In this document: positions 18,146 to 27,407 of the stretch, piece by piece | How positions within the stretch are numbered: the first letter of the stretch is position 1 | Layout of the letters: every line of letters starts with the position of its first letter | NCBI GenBank assembly: GCA_004193545.1 | Contig: RPGO01000033.1 | Span: 180,583 to 244,582 of the forward strand | Length of the DNA: 64,000 bases | Origin: Candidatus Argoarchaeum ethanivorans | GTDB lineage: Archaea > Halobacteriota > Methanosarcinia > Methanosarcinales > EX4572-44 | Direction of reading: 5' to 3' | Made by a program: the position numbers and the translations under genes | Notes under the pieces: generated by a model | What the model was told of the DNA's origin: nothing | The model's input: only the letters and a program-made list of their open reading frames with translations | Databases searched by the model: none

Positions 18146-19888
18146 TCACGGTGGCTTGTTATTCATTGTCGCAGGCAGCGTTTTCCTTGATGCGACAAAA
18201 GCGTCAACACCGCCTCGAGTAGTTTCGTAGATGTGATCAGCTCCAATCGCATCTTCAACCCCTATCCTTCGCATCTTGTCTCGCAGTGGGTCCCTCACGT
18301 GGGAGAGGAACATAACAATATTTTTACTGTTCAGTTCCATGTTCAGCTTTATCAGACGATCAGCGCCTGTAATGTCAATATCGTTCATAGCTTCTGCGTC
18401 AATCAGAACAGTTTTCACTGGTTCTTGGGCTTCGGCAATACAGCGCTTCACTTCACTTGCAAAAAAGTTGCAATTGAAGAATATGAGTCGTGCATCAAAG
18501 CGGAAGATAAGCAGCCCCGGAATCATTTTTGCATCAGTTCGTCGCTGGATATCGCGGTAATAGGTCCTCTCACCAGGCACCCTACCCAAAACGGCTGTGC
18601 CAGGGTGGCTTGCCTTCTTTATCAACACCAGAAGCGAGAGGGCAACTCCCAAACCTACACCCTGCAACACGCCGAGGGTAAGCACGCCAAAGAAACAGAT
18701 CATGCCCAGAATAAACTCGGTACGACTGAGTTTCAGTTCTTTCTTGAGTTTTGCAGTCTGATCAAGACCGATCATAGCCATGATGACGATTGCCGCAAGC
18801 GTCGCTTCTGGCAGGTTGGTAAATAGCGGCATTAGAAAAAGTAATGTCAGGATCGCCAAGATGCCGCTGACGAGATGGCTGATCTGAGTTTTCCCACCAG
18901 CGCCCATAGCTACCGATGTCTTCGACAGGCTGCCGGCAGCAACAAATCCCGAGCTTAAGCCTGCGCCCAGATTAGCAGCGCCCAGAGCAACCAACTCCTG
19001 ATCGGGATCGATTTTACCACCACTCGAGGCAGCGCTTTTGGCGGCGCCAAGCGTCTCTATGTAGCCAAGCAGAACTATCGCCAGAGCACCTGGAAGAATA
19101 GTCATATATTCTGTTAGGCTCACGTCTGGCAAACTCATGGGCGGCATGCCCGTGCTAAGCGTACCGATCACGTCAACGCCGTTAGCTGTCAGGTCCAGGG
19201 TGGAAACCAGTACAATGGAAATAATAATTGTCATAAGTGCAGCCGGTAATTTCGAGACATACCGCCCGATAGCAAAGATTAACACGAGGCTGCCAACACC
19301 GAGCGCCAGCGTTGTCATGTTGGTATCGGGAAGTGCCTGGATAATCGTCTGGAGTTTATCAAGGAAATCGTCACCACCGCTTTCAATGCCGAACAGCTTT
19401 GGCACCTGACCTATGATTGTGACCATGACAACCCCCTCGAGAAAACCAGACATCACCGGGATCGAGATAAAGTTGGCTATCCAGCCCATCCGCAGTATTC
19501 CAAACACTATGAAGAATACTCCAACCGCTATCGCCATCGCTGATGTTAGCACCAGATACTCAGCCGCACCAACAGCAGCAACTGCGCCAACGGCACTGGC
19601 GGAAATAAGCGCAGTCGCTGAATCGGGCCCCACAACCAGCGTGCGTGACGTGCCAAAAATGGCATAAAAAAACAGCGGTATTGGGATGGTATATAGCCCC
19701 ATTATCGGGGGCACCCCGGCAATCCCGGCATAAGCCATTGCCTGCGGTACAAGCACCGCCCAGATGGTCAGTCCCGAAATGAGATCGTATCGCAGCCAGG
19801 AGGGTTTGTACTCTGGCAACCATCTCAGTATTGGCAGGTATCGGAGGAGCATGTTCTTATAATTAGTTGAACTTGTTTTGTTACTCAT
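18146..19888 (-). CDS. SulP-family anion transporter with STAS domain
   Basis: 580 residues. The SulP start WLRYDLISGLTIWAVLVPQA then MAYAGIAGVPPIMGLYT is clear. Ten or more membrane helices follow, including VVGPDSATALISASAVGA. The C-terminal 130 residues form a STAS domain (LIFFNCNFFASEVKR; KTVLIDAEAMNDIDITGADR). SulP proteins move sulfate, bicarbonate or other anions; the substrate here is not readable. It lies convergent to ppk2 (17 bases between stops) and divergent from the CYTH gene. Its place within the polyphosphate island makes an anion supply role plausible, but that is inference. Confidence 0.9.
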   Translation of the reverse strand: MSNKTSSTNYKNMLLRYLPILRWLPEYKPSWLRYDLISGLTIWAVLVPQAMAYAGIAGVPPIMGLYTIPIPLFFYAIFGTSRTLVVGPDSATALISASAVGAVAAVGAAEYLVLTSAMAIAVGVFFIVFGILRMGWIANFISIPVMSGFLEGVVMVTIIGQVPKLFGIESGGDDFLDKLQTIIQALPDTNMTTLALGVGSLVLIFAIGRYVSKLPAALMTIIISIVLVSTLDLTANGVDVIGTLSTGMPPMSLPDVSLTEYMTILPGALAIVLLGYIETLGAAKSAASSGGKIDPDQELVALGAANLGAGLSSGFVAAGSLSKTSVAMGAGGKTQISHLVSGILAILTLLFLMPLFTNLPEATLAAIVIMAMIGLDQTAKLKKELKLSRTEFILGMICFFGVLTLGVLQGVGLGVALSLLVLIKKASHPGTAVLGRVPGERTYYRDIQRRTDAKMIPGLLIFRFDARLIFFNCNFFASEVKRCIAEAQEPVKTVLIDAEAMNDIDITGADRLIKLNMELNSKNIVMFLSHVRDPLRDKMRRIGVEDAIGADHIYETTRGGVDAFVASRKTLPATMNNKPP

Positions 19889-19990
19889 AGATGGTGATTG
19901 CGAAAATATGTGCTGATTAAATTAATATGTTTGTGAACACAAAAAGAAATACCAAAAAACTTAATGCGTCAGGACTGAATAGTGTTATTG

Positions 19991-20530
19991 ATGATAGAAG
20001 TAGAAACAAAGCTTAGGATAAACAATATAGAGCGGATGGAAGAGCGGTTAAAAGGACTTAAAAGTACGTATAAGGGCGAGAAAACCGAGATGGATCTTTA
20101 TTTTGACCACCCCGATATACGGATTTTCAGGAGCGGAAGTGCTCTTCGGGTTAGGGATGCAAATGGGGTGTGCAGGCTAACTTACAAGGGACCTAAAAAA
20201 GATGATGAGACGACAAGCCGGGAAGAAATAGAGATAAGAATAGAATCAGCCAGAGAAATGCAAAAAATACTTGTTAAACTTGGTTTTTATAAGCTATGTG
20301 AGGTAAAGAAACAGAGGAAGACGTACTTTCTTGGTGATTTAATTGTAACACTGGATAACGTTGAGGACCTGGGCAAATTCATAGAAGTTGAAGGTAAAGC
20401 AAGCAATGATGCGGAATATATGGAGAAGAAAAATGAGATATTTACGCTTCTCAATGAACTCGAACTATTATCAGAAGTGATAAGCCAGAGGTCATACCTG
20501 GAGATGCTCCTTGATGAGAAAATGTGTTAA
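19991..20530 (+). CDS. CYTH-domain protein (triphosphate tunnel metalloenzyme)
   Basis: 179 residues from the ATG at 19991; an in-frame GTG lies 9 bases upstream. The defining ExExK is EVETK at residues 3-7. MDLYFDHPDIRIFRSGSALR, RLTYKGPKK, KKQRKTYFLGDLIVTLDNVE and LGKFIEVEG are the CYTH (CyaB/ThTPase) motifs that line the tunnel with basic residues. Family members hydrolyse inorganic triphosphate, thiamine triphosphate or make cAMP. Between SulP and ppk1, tripolyphosphate hydrolysis is the likeliest role. It is 32 bases ahead of ppk1 on the same strand. Confidence 0.88.
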   Translation: MIEVETKLRINNIERMEERLKGLKSTYKGEKTEMDLYFDHPDIRIFRSGSALRVRDANGVCRLTYKGPKKDDETTSREEIEIRIESAREMQKILVKLGFYKLCEVKKQRKTYFLGDLIVTLDNVEDLGKFIEVEGKASNDAEYMEKKNEIFTLLNELELLSEVISQRSYLEMLLDEKMC

Positions 20531-20562
20531 ATTAAAGTATAATCAGGAGAATATGAGATATT

Positions 20563-22725
20563 ATGAGTGGTAGTATTGATAGCAAGGTGGAGGATAGCAT
20601 GGATCAGACCGTTGCCTCGGAAGAGGAGACTAAACTGCTCGATAATCCCGCACTTTATATTAACAGAGAACTGAGTTGGCTAAATCTGAATGAGCGGATA
20701 CTGGAAGAGGCAAATGACCGAACACACCCGCTTTTAGAGCGGATTAAATTCCTTGCGATATGCGGGAGTAACCTCGATGAATTTTTTATGGTGCGGGTTT
20801 CCGGTTTGAAGCAGCAGTTGTTAAAAGGCGCTCTCAAAGCACCACCCGATGGCATGACACCACAGGAACAGCTTGCTGCCATAAGAAAGGAGATTAAAAA
20901 GCTTCTGAAGAGATACTCAAAATGCTGGAAGGCAGAACTAATTCCGGAGTTATTGAACGAAGGAATAGTGATTAAAAAGGTTGAAGACCTTGATAAGAAC
21001 CAACGCAATTTAATCAGAAGCTACTTTGATGATTCTATCTTTCCGACACTTACGCCTCTTGCTATGGATTTTGCACACCCCTTTCCTTTCATCTCAAATC
21101 TCAGCAACAACCTTGCTGTAATCGTCCGTGATTCTGAGAACAACGAAAAGTATGCCCGGGTTAAGATACCAACTGATCTCTTTCCAAGACTGGTTGAGAT
21201 ACCGGACAGGAGAAAAAAATCGAAGACCAAAATCGAACTGAAAAGAGAGCGTAATTTTGTATTCATAGAGGATATCATTGCATCAGAGATAGATAAGTTA
21301 TTTCCAGGCTTGGAGGTTGTTGCCACCTACCTATTCAGGATAACAAGAAATGCTGAGATAACGATATCAAATGATCTTGCACCGGATCTTCTAACCGCTA
21401 TGGAGGTAGGTATAGAGTCAAGGAGGATCGGTTTTCCTATAAGGCTTGAGACCGATAAATCAATGCCTGATGATTTGAAGAACCTCTTTTTTTGTAACCT
21501 CGGGCTTACAGACGATCTTGTATATGATGTCGATCTGCCACTCGCGATCGCGGATTTCTGGCAGTTTCTTGATATTGATAGACCGGATCTTAAAGATACT
21601 CCCTTTTTACCATACCTCCCTCCTGCTTTTTGTGTGGGTCAGGATATCTTTTCTGCGATAGAAAAGCGAGATTGGGTCTTTTATTGCCCTTATGATAGTT
21701 TCAATGTGTTAGTGAACCTGCTTAACCAGGCAGCAGAAGACCCGGATGTTTTAGCTATTAAGACCACGATCTACCGGATCGATAAGAAATCTCCGATTAT
21801 GGATGCACTATTGCGTGCAAGAGTGAATGGTAAAGATGTGGCTGTACTTGTAGAGTTGAAGGCGAAATTTGATGAGGCGGCAAATATACATTGGGCAAAG
21901 GTCCTGGAGGAAGAGGGCGTACACGTGGTTTATGGGCTTGAGGATCTCAAAGTACATTCAAAGATACTTCTCATCGTGAGAAAACAGGGCGAGAAGATCA
22001 TGCGTTATTCGCTTATAAGTACCGGAAACCTCAATGCAGTTACTTCAACAATCTATGCGGACCTCGTTTATCTAACCTGCAATCTTGAGGTCGGAGCAGA
22101 ACTTACTGAGTTCTTCAACTTCCTCACCGGCTATTCACAGACGAGTGACTATAAACGTCTCGTTGTTGCTCCGGCGACACTCAGAAAAGAGGTTATTAAA
22201 CGTATCGACAGGGAGATAGAGGCTCATAAATTGACAGGAGATGGCTACATAGCCTTAAAACTCAACGGTCTTGTTGATAAGGGCATAATTCAGGCTCTCT
22301 ATCTAGCTTCGATAGCGGGTGTGAAAATCGAACTCAACGTGCGTGGTCTGTGCGCTCTGAGACCGGGTATAAAGGGTGTGAGCAAAAATATAACCGTAAC
22401 GTCTATAATCGGGCGATTTCTCGAACATGCAAGAATCTACTACTTTAGAAACGGTGGAGATGATGAGGTGTTGATCGGCAGTGCTGACATGATGGTAAGA
22501 AACCTGAAGAGAAGGATAGAAGTACTCCTTGTCGTGCCCGATCCCAAACTCAAAGAAATAATAATTGAGGATATGCTGAATGTTCACCTGAAGGACAACG
22601 TAAAAGCAAGAAGGCTTTTATCAGACGGCACTTATGAGCGTTTGACTCCCGCTCCTGATGAGGTGCGTTTAAACTCACAGACGTGGTTGATGGATCACCG
22701 AGGAATCCGGCATGGCTGCACATGA
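20563..22725 (+). CDS. ppk1: Polyphosphate kinase 1 (PPK1)
   Basis: 720 residues. PPK1 reversibly polymerises ATP gamma-phosphate into polyphosphate at the membrane. The N domain starts LYINRELSWLNLNERILEEA and continues ICGSNLDEFFMVRVSGLKQQ. The two phospholipase D-like histidines are His465 (LKVHSKILLI, the autophosphorylated one) and His622 (GRFLEHARIYYF). TTIYRIDKKSPIMDALLRAR and STGNLNAVTSTIYADLVYLT are conserved catalytic stretches. The length is normal. The 3' end overlaps the CHAD gene by 14 bases, indicating translational coupling. Confidence 0.95.
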   Translation: MSGSIDSKVEDSMDQTVASEEETKLLDNPALYINRELSWLNLNERILEEANDRTHPLLERIKFLAICGSNLDEFFMVRVSGLKQQLLKGALKAPPDGMTPQEQLAAIRKEIKKLLKRYSKCWKAELIPELLNEGIVIKKVEDLDKNQRNLIRSYFDDSIFPTLTPLAMDFAHPFPFISNLSNNLAVIVRDSENNEKYARVKIPTDLFPRLVEIPDRRKKSKTKIELKRERNFVFIEDIIASEIDKLFPGLEVVATYLFRITRNAEITISNDLAPDLLTAMEVGIESRRIGFPIRLETDKSMPDDLKNLFFCNLGLTDDLVYDVDLPLAIADFWQFLDIDRPDLKDTPFLPYLPPAFCVGQDIFSAIEKRDWVFYCPYDSFNVLVNLLNQAAEDPDVLAIKTTIYRIDKKSPIMDALLRARVNGKDVAVLVELKAKFDEAANIHWAKVLEEEGVHVVYGLEDLKVHSKILLIVRKQGEKIMRYSLISTGNLNAVTSTIYADLVYLTCNLEVGAELTEFFNFLTGYSQTSDYKRLVVAPATLRKEVIKRIDREIEAHKLTGDGYIALKLNGLVDKGIIQALYLASIAGVKIELNVRGLCALRPGIKGVSKNITVTSIIGRFLEHARIYYFRNGGDDEVLIGSADMMVRNLKRRIEVLLVVPDPKLKEIIIEDMLNVHLKDNVKARRLLSDGTYERLTPAPDEVRLNSQTWLMDHRGIRHGCT

Positions 22726-24295
22726 AATGGAGACGAGAATGATTTTTACGCTGCTTGAAGACATGAGTCATCAGGATCTGATCCGGACGGTATCGGAATC
22801 CTATCAGTTTGTACATGACCCGCCCACTACCATGAGAGGATGCTATTTTGATTCTTTTGACTGGCTCCTATATGGGAAGAATCTCGTACTCTTGAAGCAG
22901 GAAGATACATTTTACCTTGAGGACCGAAAATCATTTGATGTGGTAGCAAAATGCCCCTGGAAGCATAAAGAAGAGGCACGGTTCTGGTGGGACTTTCCTG
23001 ATTGCGAACTGAAGACGAAGTTGAAGGATTGCCTGGATGCAAGAGCACTTCTACCGTTTTCAACCTTTGTGCAGAGGAACGAAAAACTCAATATTCTGAA
23101 CGAGGATGAAAAAACGGTACTGTGGGTCTATCTTGATGAGATCAATCTGAACGGAGATATCTCCTCTCCGGAAACCCTCCGCACCGTTACGCTGGAGCCA
23201 GTCCGAGGATATGATAAGGATTTTTGTGTTTTTCAGCAGTTTATAGAGCGACTCAAAGTAGCTGAGCCCTGTGAGAATCTATTTGATCTGATGCACAAAC
23301 GGGTCAGAAGAAAACCCGGAGACTACAGCTCCAAGGTTAAGATCACACTAACAGGAGATATGAACGGTAGTGCAGCCACAAGGCAGATCCTGATCTACCT
23401 GCTAAACATCATGAAACAGAACGAAGAGGGGGTCATCGGAGATATAGACACCGAGTTTCTTCATGATTTCAGGGTGTCCGGGCGCCGAACACGCTCTGCT
23501 CTGAGCCAGATAAAAGACGTGTTTCCGGAGGCGGAACTCAATCGGTTCAAGCAGGATTTCCGGGTACTTGTGCAGTATTCAAACAAACTAAGAGACCTTG
23601 ACGTGTACCTGCACAATAAGGAGCAGTGCCTTTCCATGCTGCCCGAAAATCTCAGACCCGGTCTCGATTCGTTTTTCATGTATTTGAGAAAACGACGTGA
23701 AAACGAACTGAGACAATTTGTTGAAGTGATGCGCTCAGATTTTTACCGGCAGCTTATCACCAACTGGGAAGCATTCCTCGTTTCTGACGAAGCGCATGAG
23801 GTTGCCCCGGTAAACGCAGAAGAACCAGTGATAACGCTTGCCAGAGCGTTCATCCGGGGACAGTACAAAAAGATCATGAAGGATGGAGCGAAGATAGACA
23901 ACGACTCGCCTGATGAGAATCTTCACAGCCTGCGGATACGGTGCAAGAAACTGCGTTACCTCATGGAGTTCTTCGCCTCTCTGTTCCCTTCTGATGAGAT
24001 CACACTTCTGACAAAGCAACTGAAGCAATTTCAGGACAACCTTGGCGAGTTCAACGACCTCTCGATTCAGCAGAATATATTGAAAGAGTATCTTGATACG
24101 ATTGTGCCCGAATCTGATCAGGCGATACTCGTTGCGGCAGCAATCGGTGGTCTGATTACGAATCTGAACATGCGTCAGCAGCACGTGCGGGCTGAGTTCT
24201 CAGATCGGTTCCTGCTTTTCAGTCAAAAGAAAAATGCAAAACTCTTTAAACAGCTTTTCAAAGATGATAAGGCAGTAATCACAAAGGAGGGATAA
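22712..24295 (+). CDS. CYTH-like/CHAD polyphosphate-binding protein
   Basis: 527 residues in two parts. Residues 1-190 look like a divergent CYTH domain: EMETR stands in place of ExExK, then GCYFDSFDWLLYGKNLVLLK and LNEDEKTVLWVYLDE. Residues about 215-510 are a CHAD helical domain with its conserved histidines and basic residues: FLHDFRVSGRRTRSAL and LHSLRIRCKKLRYLMEFF. CHAD domains bind polyphosphate and target granules. The gene overlaps ppk1 by 14 bases and stops 4 bases before parA, so synthesis and binding are co-expressed. The N-terminal domain may have lost activity because the signature Lys is Arg. Confidence 0.88.
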   Translation: MAAHEMETRMIFTLLEDMSHQDLIRTVSESYQFVHDPPTTMRGCYFDSFDWLLYGKNLVLLKQEDTFYLEDRKSFDVVAKCPWKHKEEARFWWDFPDCELKTKLKDCLDARALLPFSTFVQRNEKLNILNEDEKTVLWVYLDEINLNGDISSPETLRTVTLEPVRGYDKDFCVFQQFIERLKVAEPCENLFDLMHKRVRRKPGDYSSKVKITLTGDMNGSAATRQILIYLLNIMKQNEEGVIGDIDTEFLHDFRVSGRRTRSALSQIKDVFPEAELNRFKQDFRVLVQYSNKLRDLDVYLHNKEQCLSMLPENLRPGLDSFFMYLRKRRENELRQFVEVMRSDFYRQLITNWEAFLVSDEAHEVAPVNAEEPVITLARAFIRGQYKKIMKDGAKIDNDSPDENLHSLRIRCKKLRYLMEFFASLFPSDEITLLTKQLKQFQDNLGEFNDLSIQQNILKEYLDTIVPESDQAILVAAAIGGLITNLNMRQQHVRAEFSDRFLLFSQKKNAKLFKQLFKDDKAVITKEG

Positions 24296-24299
24296 TACA

Positions 24300-25046
24300 A
24301 TGACGATTTTGGCATTTTACAGCATAAAAGGAGGGGTGGGGAAAACAGCTGCTGCTGTCAACCTTGCATACCTCTCTTCCTGTGACGGGTTTAGGACATT
24401 GCTATGCGATCTGGACCCACAGGGCTCGGCATCGTACTACTTCAGGATACGTGCTCCAGAGAAGTTCAGTTCCAAGAAGCTGTTAAAAGGGGGCAAGAAG
24501 GTTGACAGAGCCATACTCGGGAGCGATTACGAGAACCTGGACCTCCTGCCATCTGACTTTTCATATCGAAAGCTCGACCTCGCACTCGGCAACAGGGCAC
24601 GCTCCAGGAAGTGGCTCAAAGAGATGTTAACTCCATTTGAAGATGAGTACGACTTCATATTCCTTGACTGTCCTCCAAACATCACTCTGCTCTCAGAGAA
24701 CGTCTTTTTTGCTGCTGACTATATCATCCTGCCGTTTGTCCCCACCCCCCTTTCCCAGCTCACTTATGATATGCTGCTGAAGTTCTTCAATAAATCCAAA
24801 CTTGACCCATCCAAGATCATCCCGTTCTTTTCCATGGTGGAACAACAGAAAAAGGTACACAAAGGCGTCATCAAGGGGATGGAAGAAAACGTGCATTTCT
24901 TGAAATGCCAGGTTCCCTACGCCGCGGACATCGAGAAGATGGGTATTCACCGTCAGCCAGTTGCCTGCACGCAGCCAGCCTCAAAAGCCACGTATTCTTT
25001 CGAAGAACTCTGGAACGAGCTAAAGGAAATTATCCATGGAACTTAG
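24300..25046 (+). CDS. ParA/MinD-type ATPase
   Basis: 248 residues. Deviant Walker A KGGVGKT at residues 10-16, then LLCDLDPQGSASYYF (Walker A') and DFIFLDCPPNITLLSENVFF (Walker B). These ATPases position plasmids, chromosomes or protein assemblies by dynamic binding to DNA or membrane. A ribosome site GGAGG lies 8 bases upstream of the ATG, and the CHAD stop is 4 bases before it. No ParB gene or parS-like repeat is seen nearby. The gene is embedded between CHAD and HD/Ppx genes, which points to a role in spacing polyphosphate granules; that is inference. The last 37 bases are duplicated downstream. Confidence 0.9.
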   Translation: MTILAFYSIKGGVGKTAAAVNLAYLSSCDGFRTLLCDLDPQGSASYYFRIRAPEKFSSKKLLKGGKKVDRAILGSDYENLDLLPSDFSYRKLDLALGNRARSRKWLKEMLTPFEDEYDFIFLDCPPNITLLSENVFFAADYIILPFVPTPLSQLTYDMLLKFFNKSKLDPSKIIPFFSMVEQQKKVHKGVIKGMEENVHFLKCQVPYAADIEKMGIHRQPVACTQPASKATYSFEELWNELKEIIHGT

Positions 25047-25120
25047 ATTTATTCTAATCTGCACAACGAAGTTGTGCAGTTGCTGGAACGAGCTAAAGGA
25101 AATTATCCGTGGAACTTAGA
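25010..25120 (+). repeat. 38-bp direct duplication flanking a hairpin
   Basis: The 38 bases at 25010-25047, covering the parA stop, recur at 25083-25120 with one change (25036 A to 25109 G). The 35 bases between them contain a perfect hairpin, CTGCACAAC-GAA-GTTGTGCAG at 25059-25079 (9-bp stem, 3-nt loop). The arrangement looks like insertion of a palindrome with duplication of its target, or a slippage event. The second copy provides a GTG (25109) that opens the next reading frame. Confidence 0.8.
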
Positions 25121-25132
25121 GGTGAAAAGAAC

Positions 25133-25780
25133 GTGAAAAAAGATGAGAACGGACATAAAGAGATTAAACCTTTAGTCATATCCACAGGAGAACATGAAAA
25201 GAGAGTGGAGCAGATACGAGAGATTGCCAGAAAGTATGATCTGGATCCAGAGCATTCTGATACTGTTAGAAGGTTGTCACTTGAACTCTTTGATAAACTG
25301 AGCGATTGGCATTTAATGGGTGAAGAGGAACGCTACTGGCTGGAATGTGCCGCAATTCTACACGACATCGGCTGGTCTCAGGGTCCAAAAGAACACCACA
25401 AATCCTCTCTGAAACTTATACTAAACGAGCAAGAATTTCCGTTCACTTCTGATGAGCGGTACCTCATAGGCAGTATCGCGCGGTATCACCGGAAAGCAAA
25501 TCCAAAGAATAGTCATTTTCATTTTGCTGCTCTTAATTCCGGTAACAAAGAGAAAGTTAGAGTTCTCGCATCAATTATACGAATTGCTGACGGATTGGAT
25601 GCTTCGCATTCTTCTGTCGTTACTGCTATCAATCCAAAAATAAAATCAGATAGCGTGATTCTGGACTGTTCTGTAACAGACGATACGAGCCGTGAGAGCG
25701 AGTCAATCCTCAAAAAGAAAGACCTATTCGAGAGCGTTATCAGGAGAAAACTTATCGTACAATGGCGTCAGAAGAATTGA
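25133..25780 (+). CDS. HD-domain protein related to Ppx C-terminus
   Basis: 215 residues from the GTG at 25133, which follows GAGGTGA; the frame is open back to a GTG at 25109 inside the duplicated segment. AAILHDIGWSQGPKEHHKSS holds the His-Asp pair, and GSIARYHRKANPK and RIADGLDASHSS are the distal ligands. The same arrangement appears in the C-terminal half of the next gene, so this is a stand-alone copy of the Ppx/GppA HD module. Possible roles are phosphohydrolase or polyphosphate regulation. It overlaps ppx by 19 bases. Confidence 0.8.
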   Translation: MKKDENGHKEIKPLVISTGEHEKRVEQIREIARKYDLDPEHSDTVRRLSLELFDKLSDWHLMGEEERYWLECAAILHDIGWSQGPKEHHKSSLKLILNEQEFPFTSDERYLIGSIARYHRKANPKNSHFHFAALNSGNKEKVRVLASIIRIADGLDASHSSVVTAINPKIKSDSVILDCSVTDDTSRESESILKKKDLFESVIRRKLIVQWRQKN

Positions 25781-27348
25781 GATCAGAGGACCGGGTTATT
25801 GCTTTTATTAATCTCGGAACAAACTCGATACGCATGTTAGTTGTGCGGATTAAGCCGAATCAGACGTACGCCATTTTACGAGAGGAAAGGGAGATTGTCC
25901 GGCCTGGCGAGCATGTCTTCAGCAGGGGCTGTTTACGAGTCAAAGCGATGAAAAGAGCTGTTCTGGTATGCCAAAAATTTATTGAAGTCACAAACGCATT
26001 CAATGCAGATGAGATTGTAGCAGTTGCAACATCAGCAACAAGAGAAGCAAAAAACAGGGTTGAATTTCTTGAAGAGCTGAGAAAGATAGGATTAAACGTG
26101 AAGGTTGTATCAGGAAAAGAAGAAGCGCGTCTTATATACCTCGGCGTCTCAAGTGGAGTGCACATAGAGCATAAAAAAACGATCTTCATTGATATCGGCG
26201 GTGGCAGTACAGAGATAGCAATGGGCAATCAATTTCAATACCAAGACCTGGACACCCTCGAACTTGGTGCCATCAGGCTAAGTAGAATATTTCTCTCAGA
26301 TAGTGATGAAAGCCCGGTATCCATGTTTGCCTATAAGAAGATGAAGCGATACGCCAGGAATAAGATGCTGAGGACAATAGAGCACATGAATCGTGATAAA
26401 ATAGAGCTTGCTATTGGTAGCTCTGGCACAATCATCAATTTAGCAGAGATAGCAAGAAAGATGTTCAAGAAAGGTGGCTCGAAAAAAGAACTTGTACTTG
26501 AACAGAGCGATCTAAAGGCGGTTAGCTCTATGCTTTGTTCTCTTCCACTCGCTGAGAGAAAAGAGGTTCCGGGTATTAACGCCGATAGGGCAGACATAAT
26601 CATTGGTGGTGCGGTGATCCTTGAGACATTAATGGAAGCGTTTGCACTCAAAGAGATTGTAGTCAGCAACAGGGGTCTTCGTCATGGTTTGCTCGTTGAT
26701 TATCTGCAAAGGCATGGAGAATACCCCAAATTTGAAAAGATGTCTGTCAGGGAAAAGAGTGTTCTCAGACTTGGAAAGTGCTGTAACATCAACGAAGACC
26801 ACGCAAATACCGTTGCCTCTCTCGCACTCCAGCTCTTTGATAGCTCCCTCAAGATTAAACTGCACGACTTGGGTGATTCCGAGCGAGAACTGCTGAAATA
26901 TTCTGTCATACTTCACGATACCGGTAATTTCATATCATTCCAGGACCACCATATCCATTCCCATTACATAATCAGCCACGCAGAACTATTGGGATTCAAC
27001 CAGACCGAGATTACCATCATGGCAAACGTCGCTCGTTTTCACAGAAAGCGAGTCCCAAGAAAGAAAGAGACGACGATGGCAGAACTCGATGAGCAATCTC
27101 AGATGATTGTGACCATCTTTTCCACGCTGCTAAAATTTGCTGAAAAGCTTGATAGAAGCCACACAGGCCGCATAAAAACCGCTAAGTTTACTAGTAAAGA
27201 CGATGAAAAGGTTGTACTCTCGCTCCGCTCGGAAGGAGAATGCGATCTTGAGCGATGGGGGATAGAGTCAGTGGTAAGAGATTTTGAGAAAGTATTTGAA
27301 AGAGGGGTGAAACTGTACGTAATGAGAGAAGAAAGTCACCGAGTATGA
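25762..27348 (+). CDS. ppx: Exopolyphosphatase (Ppx/GppA)
   Basis: 528 residues. Ppx removes terminal phosphates from polyphosphate, or hydrolyses pppGpp. The actin-like ATPase fold shows AFINLGTNSIRMLVVRI (phosphate 1), VAVATSATREAKN, IFIDIGGGSTEIAMG (phosphate 2), AIGSSGTIINLAEIARKMF and GGAVILETLMEAF. The C-terminal 200 residues are an HD domain: YSVILHDTGNFISFQDHHIH, ARFHRKRVPRK, AEKLDRSHTGRIK. It is the last gene of the ppk1-CHAD-parA-HD-ppx run and gives the island both a synthetic and a degradative arm. Confidence 0.93.
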   Translation: MASEELRSEDRVIAFINLGTNSIRMLVVRIKPNQTYAILREEREIVRPGEHVFSRGCLRVKAMKRAVLVCQKFIEVTNAFNADEIVAVATSATREAKNRVEFLEELRKIGLNVKVVSGKEEARLIYLGVSSGVHIEHKKTIFIDIGGGSTEIAMGNQFQYQDLDTLELGAIRLSRIFLSDSDESPVSMFAYKKMKRYARNKMLRTIEHMNRDKIELAIGSSGTIINLAEIARKMFKKGGSKKELVLEQSDLKAVSSMLCSLPLAERKEVPGINADRADIIIGGAVILETLMEAFALKEIVVSNRGLRHGLLVDYLQRHGEYPKFEKMSVREKSVLRLGKCCNINEDHANTVASLALQLFDSSLKIKLHDLGDSERELLKYSVILHDTGNFISFQDHHIHSHYIISHAELLGFNQTEITIMANVARFHRKRVPRKKETTMAELDEQSQMIVTIFSTLLKFAEKLDRSHTGRIKTAKFTSKDDEKVVLSLRSEGECDLERWGIESVVRDFEKVFERGVKLYVMREESHRV

Positions 27349-27407
27349 GGCGGTCTTTTAACCTCTGTCCCATCATCATGATATGCGATTGATAAGAAAA
27401 AAAATAG

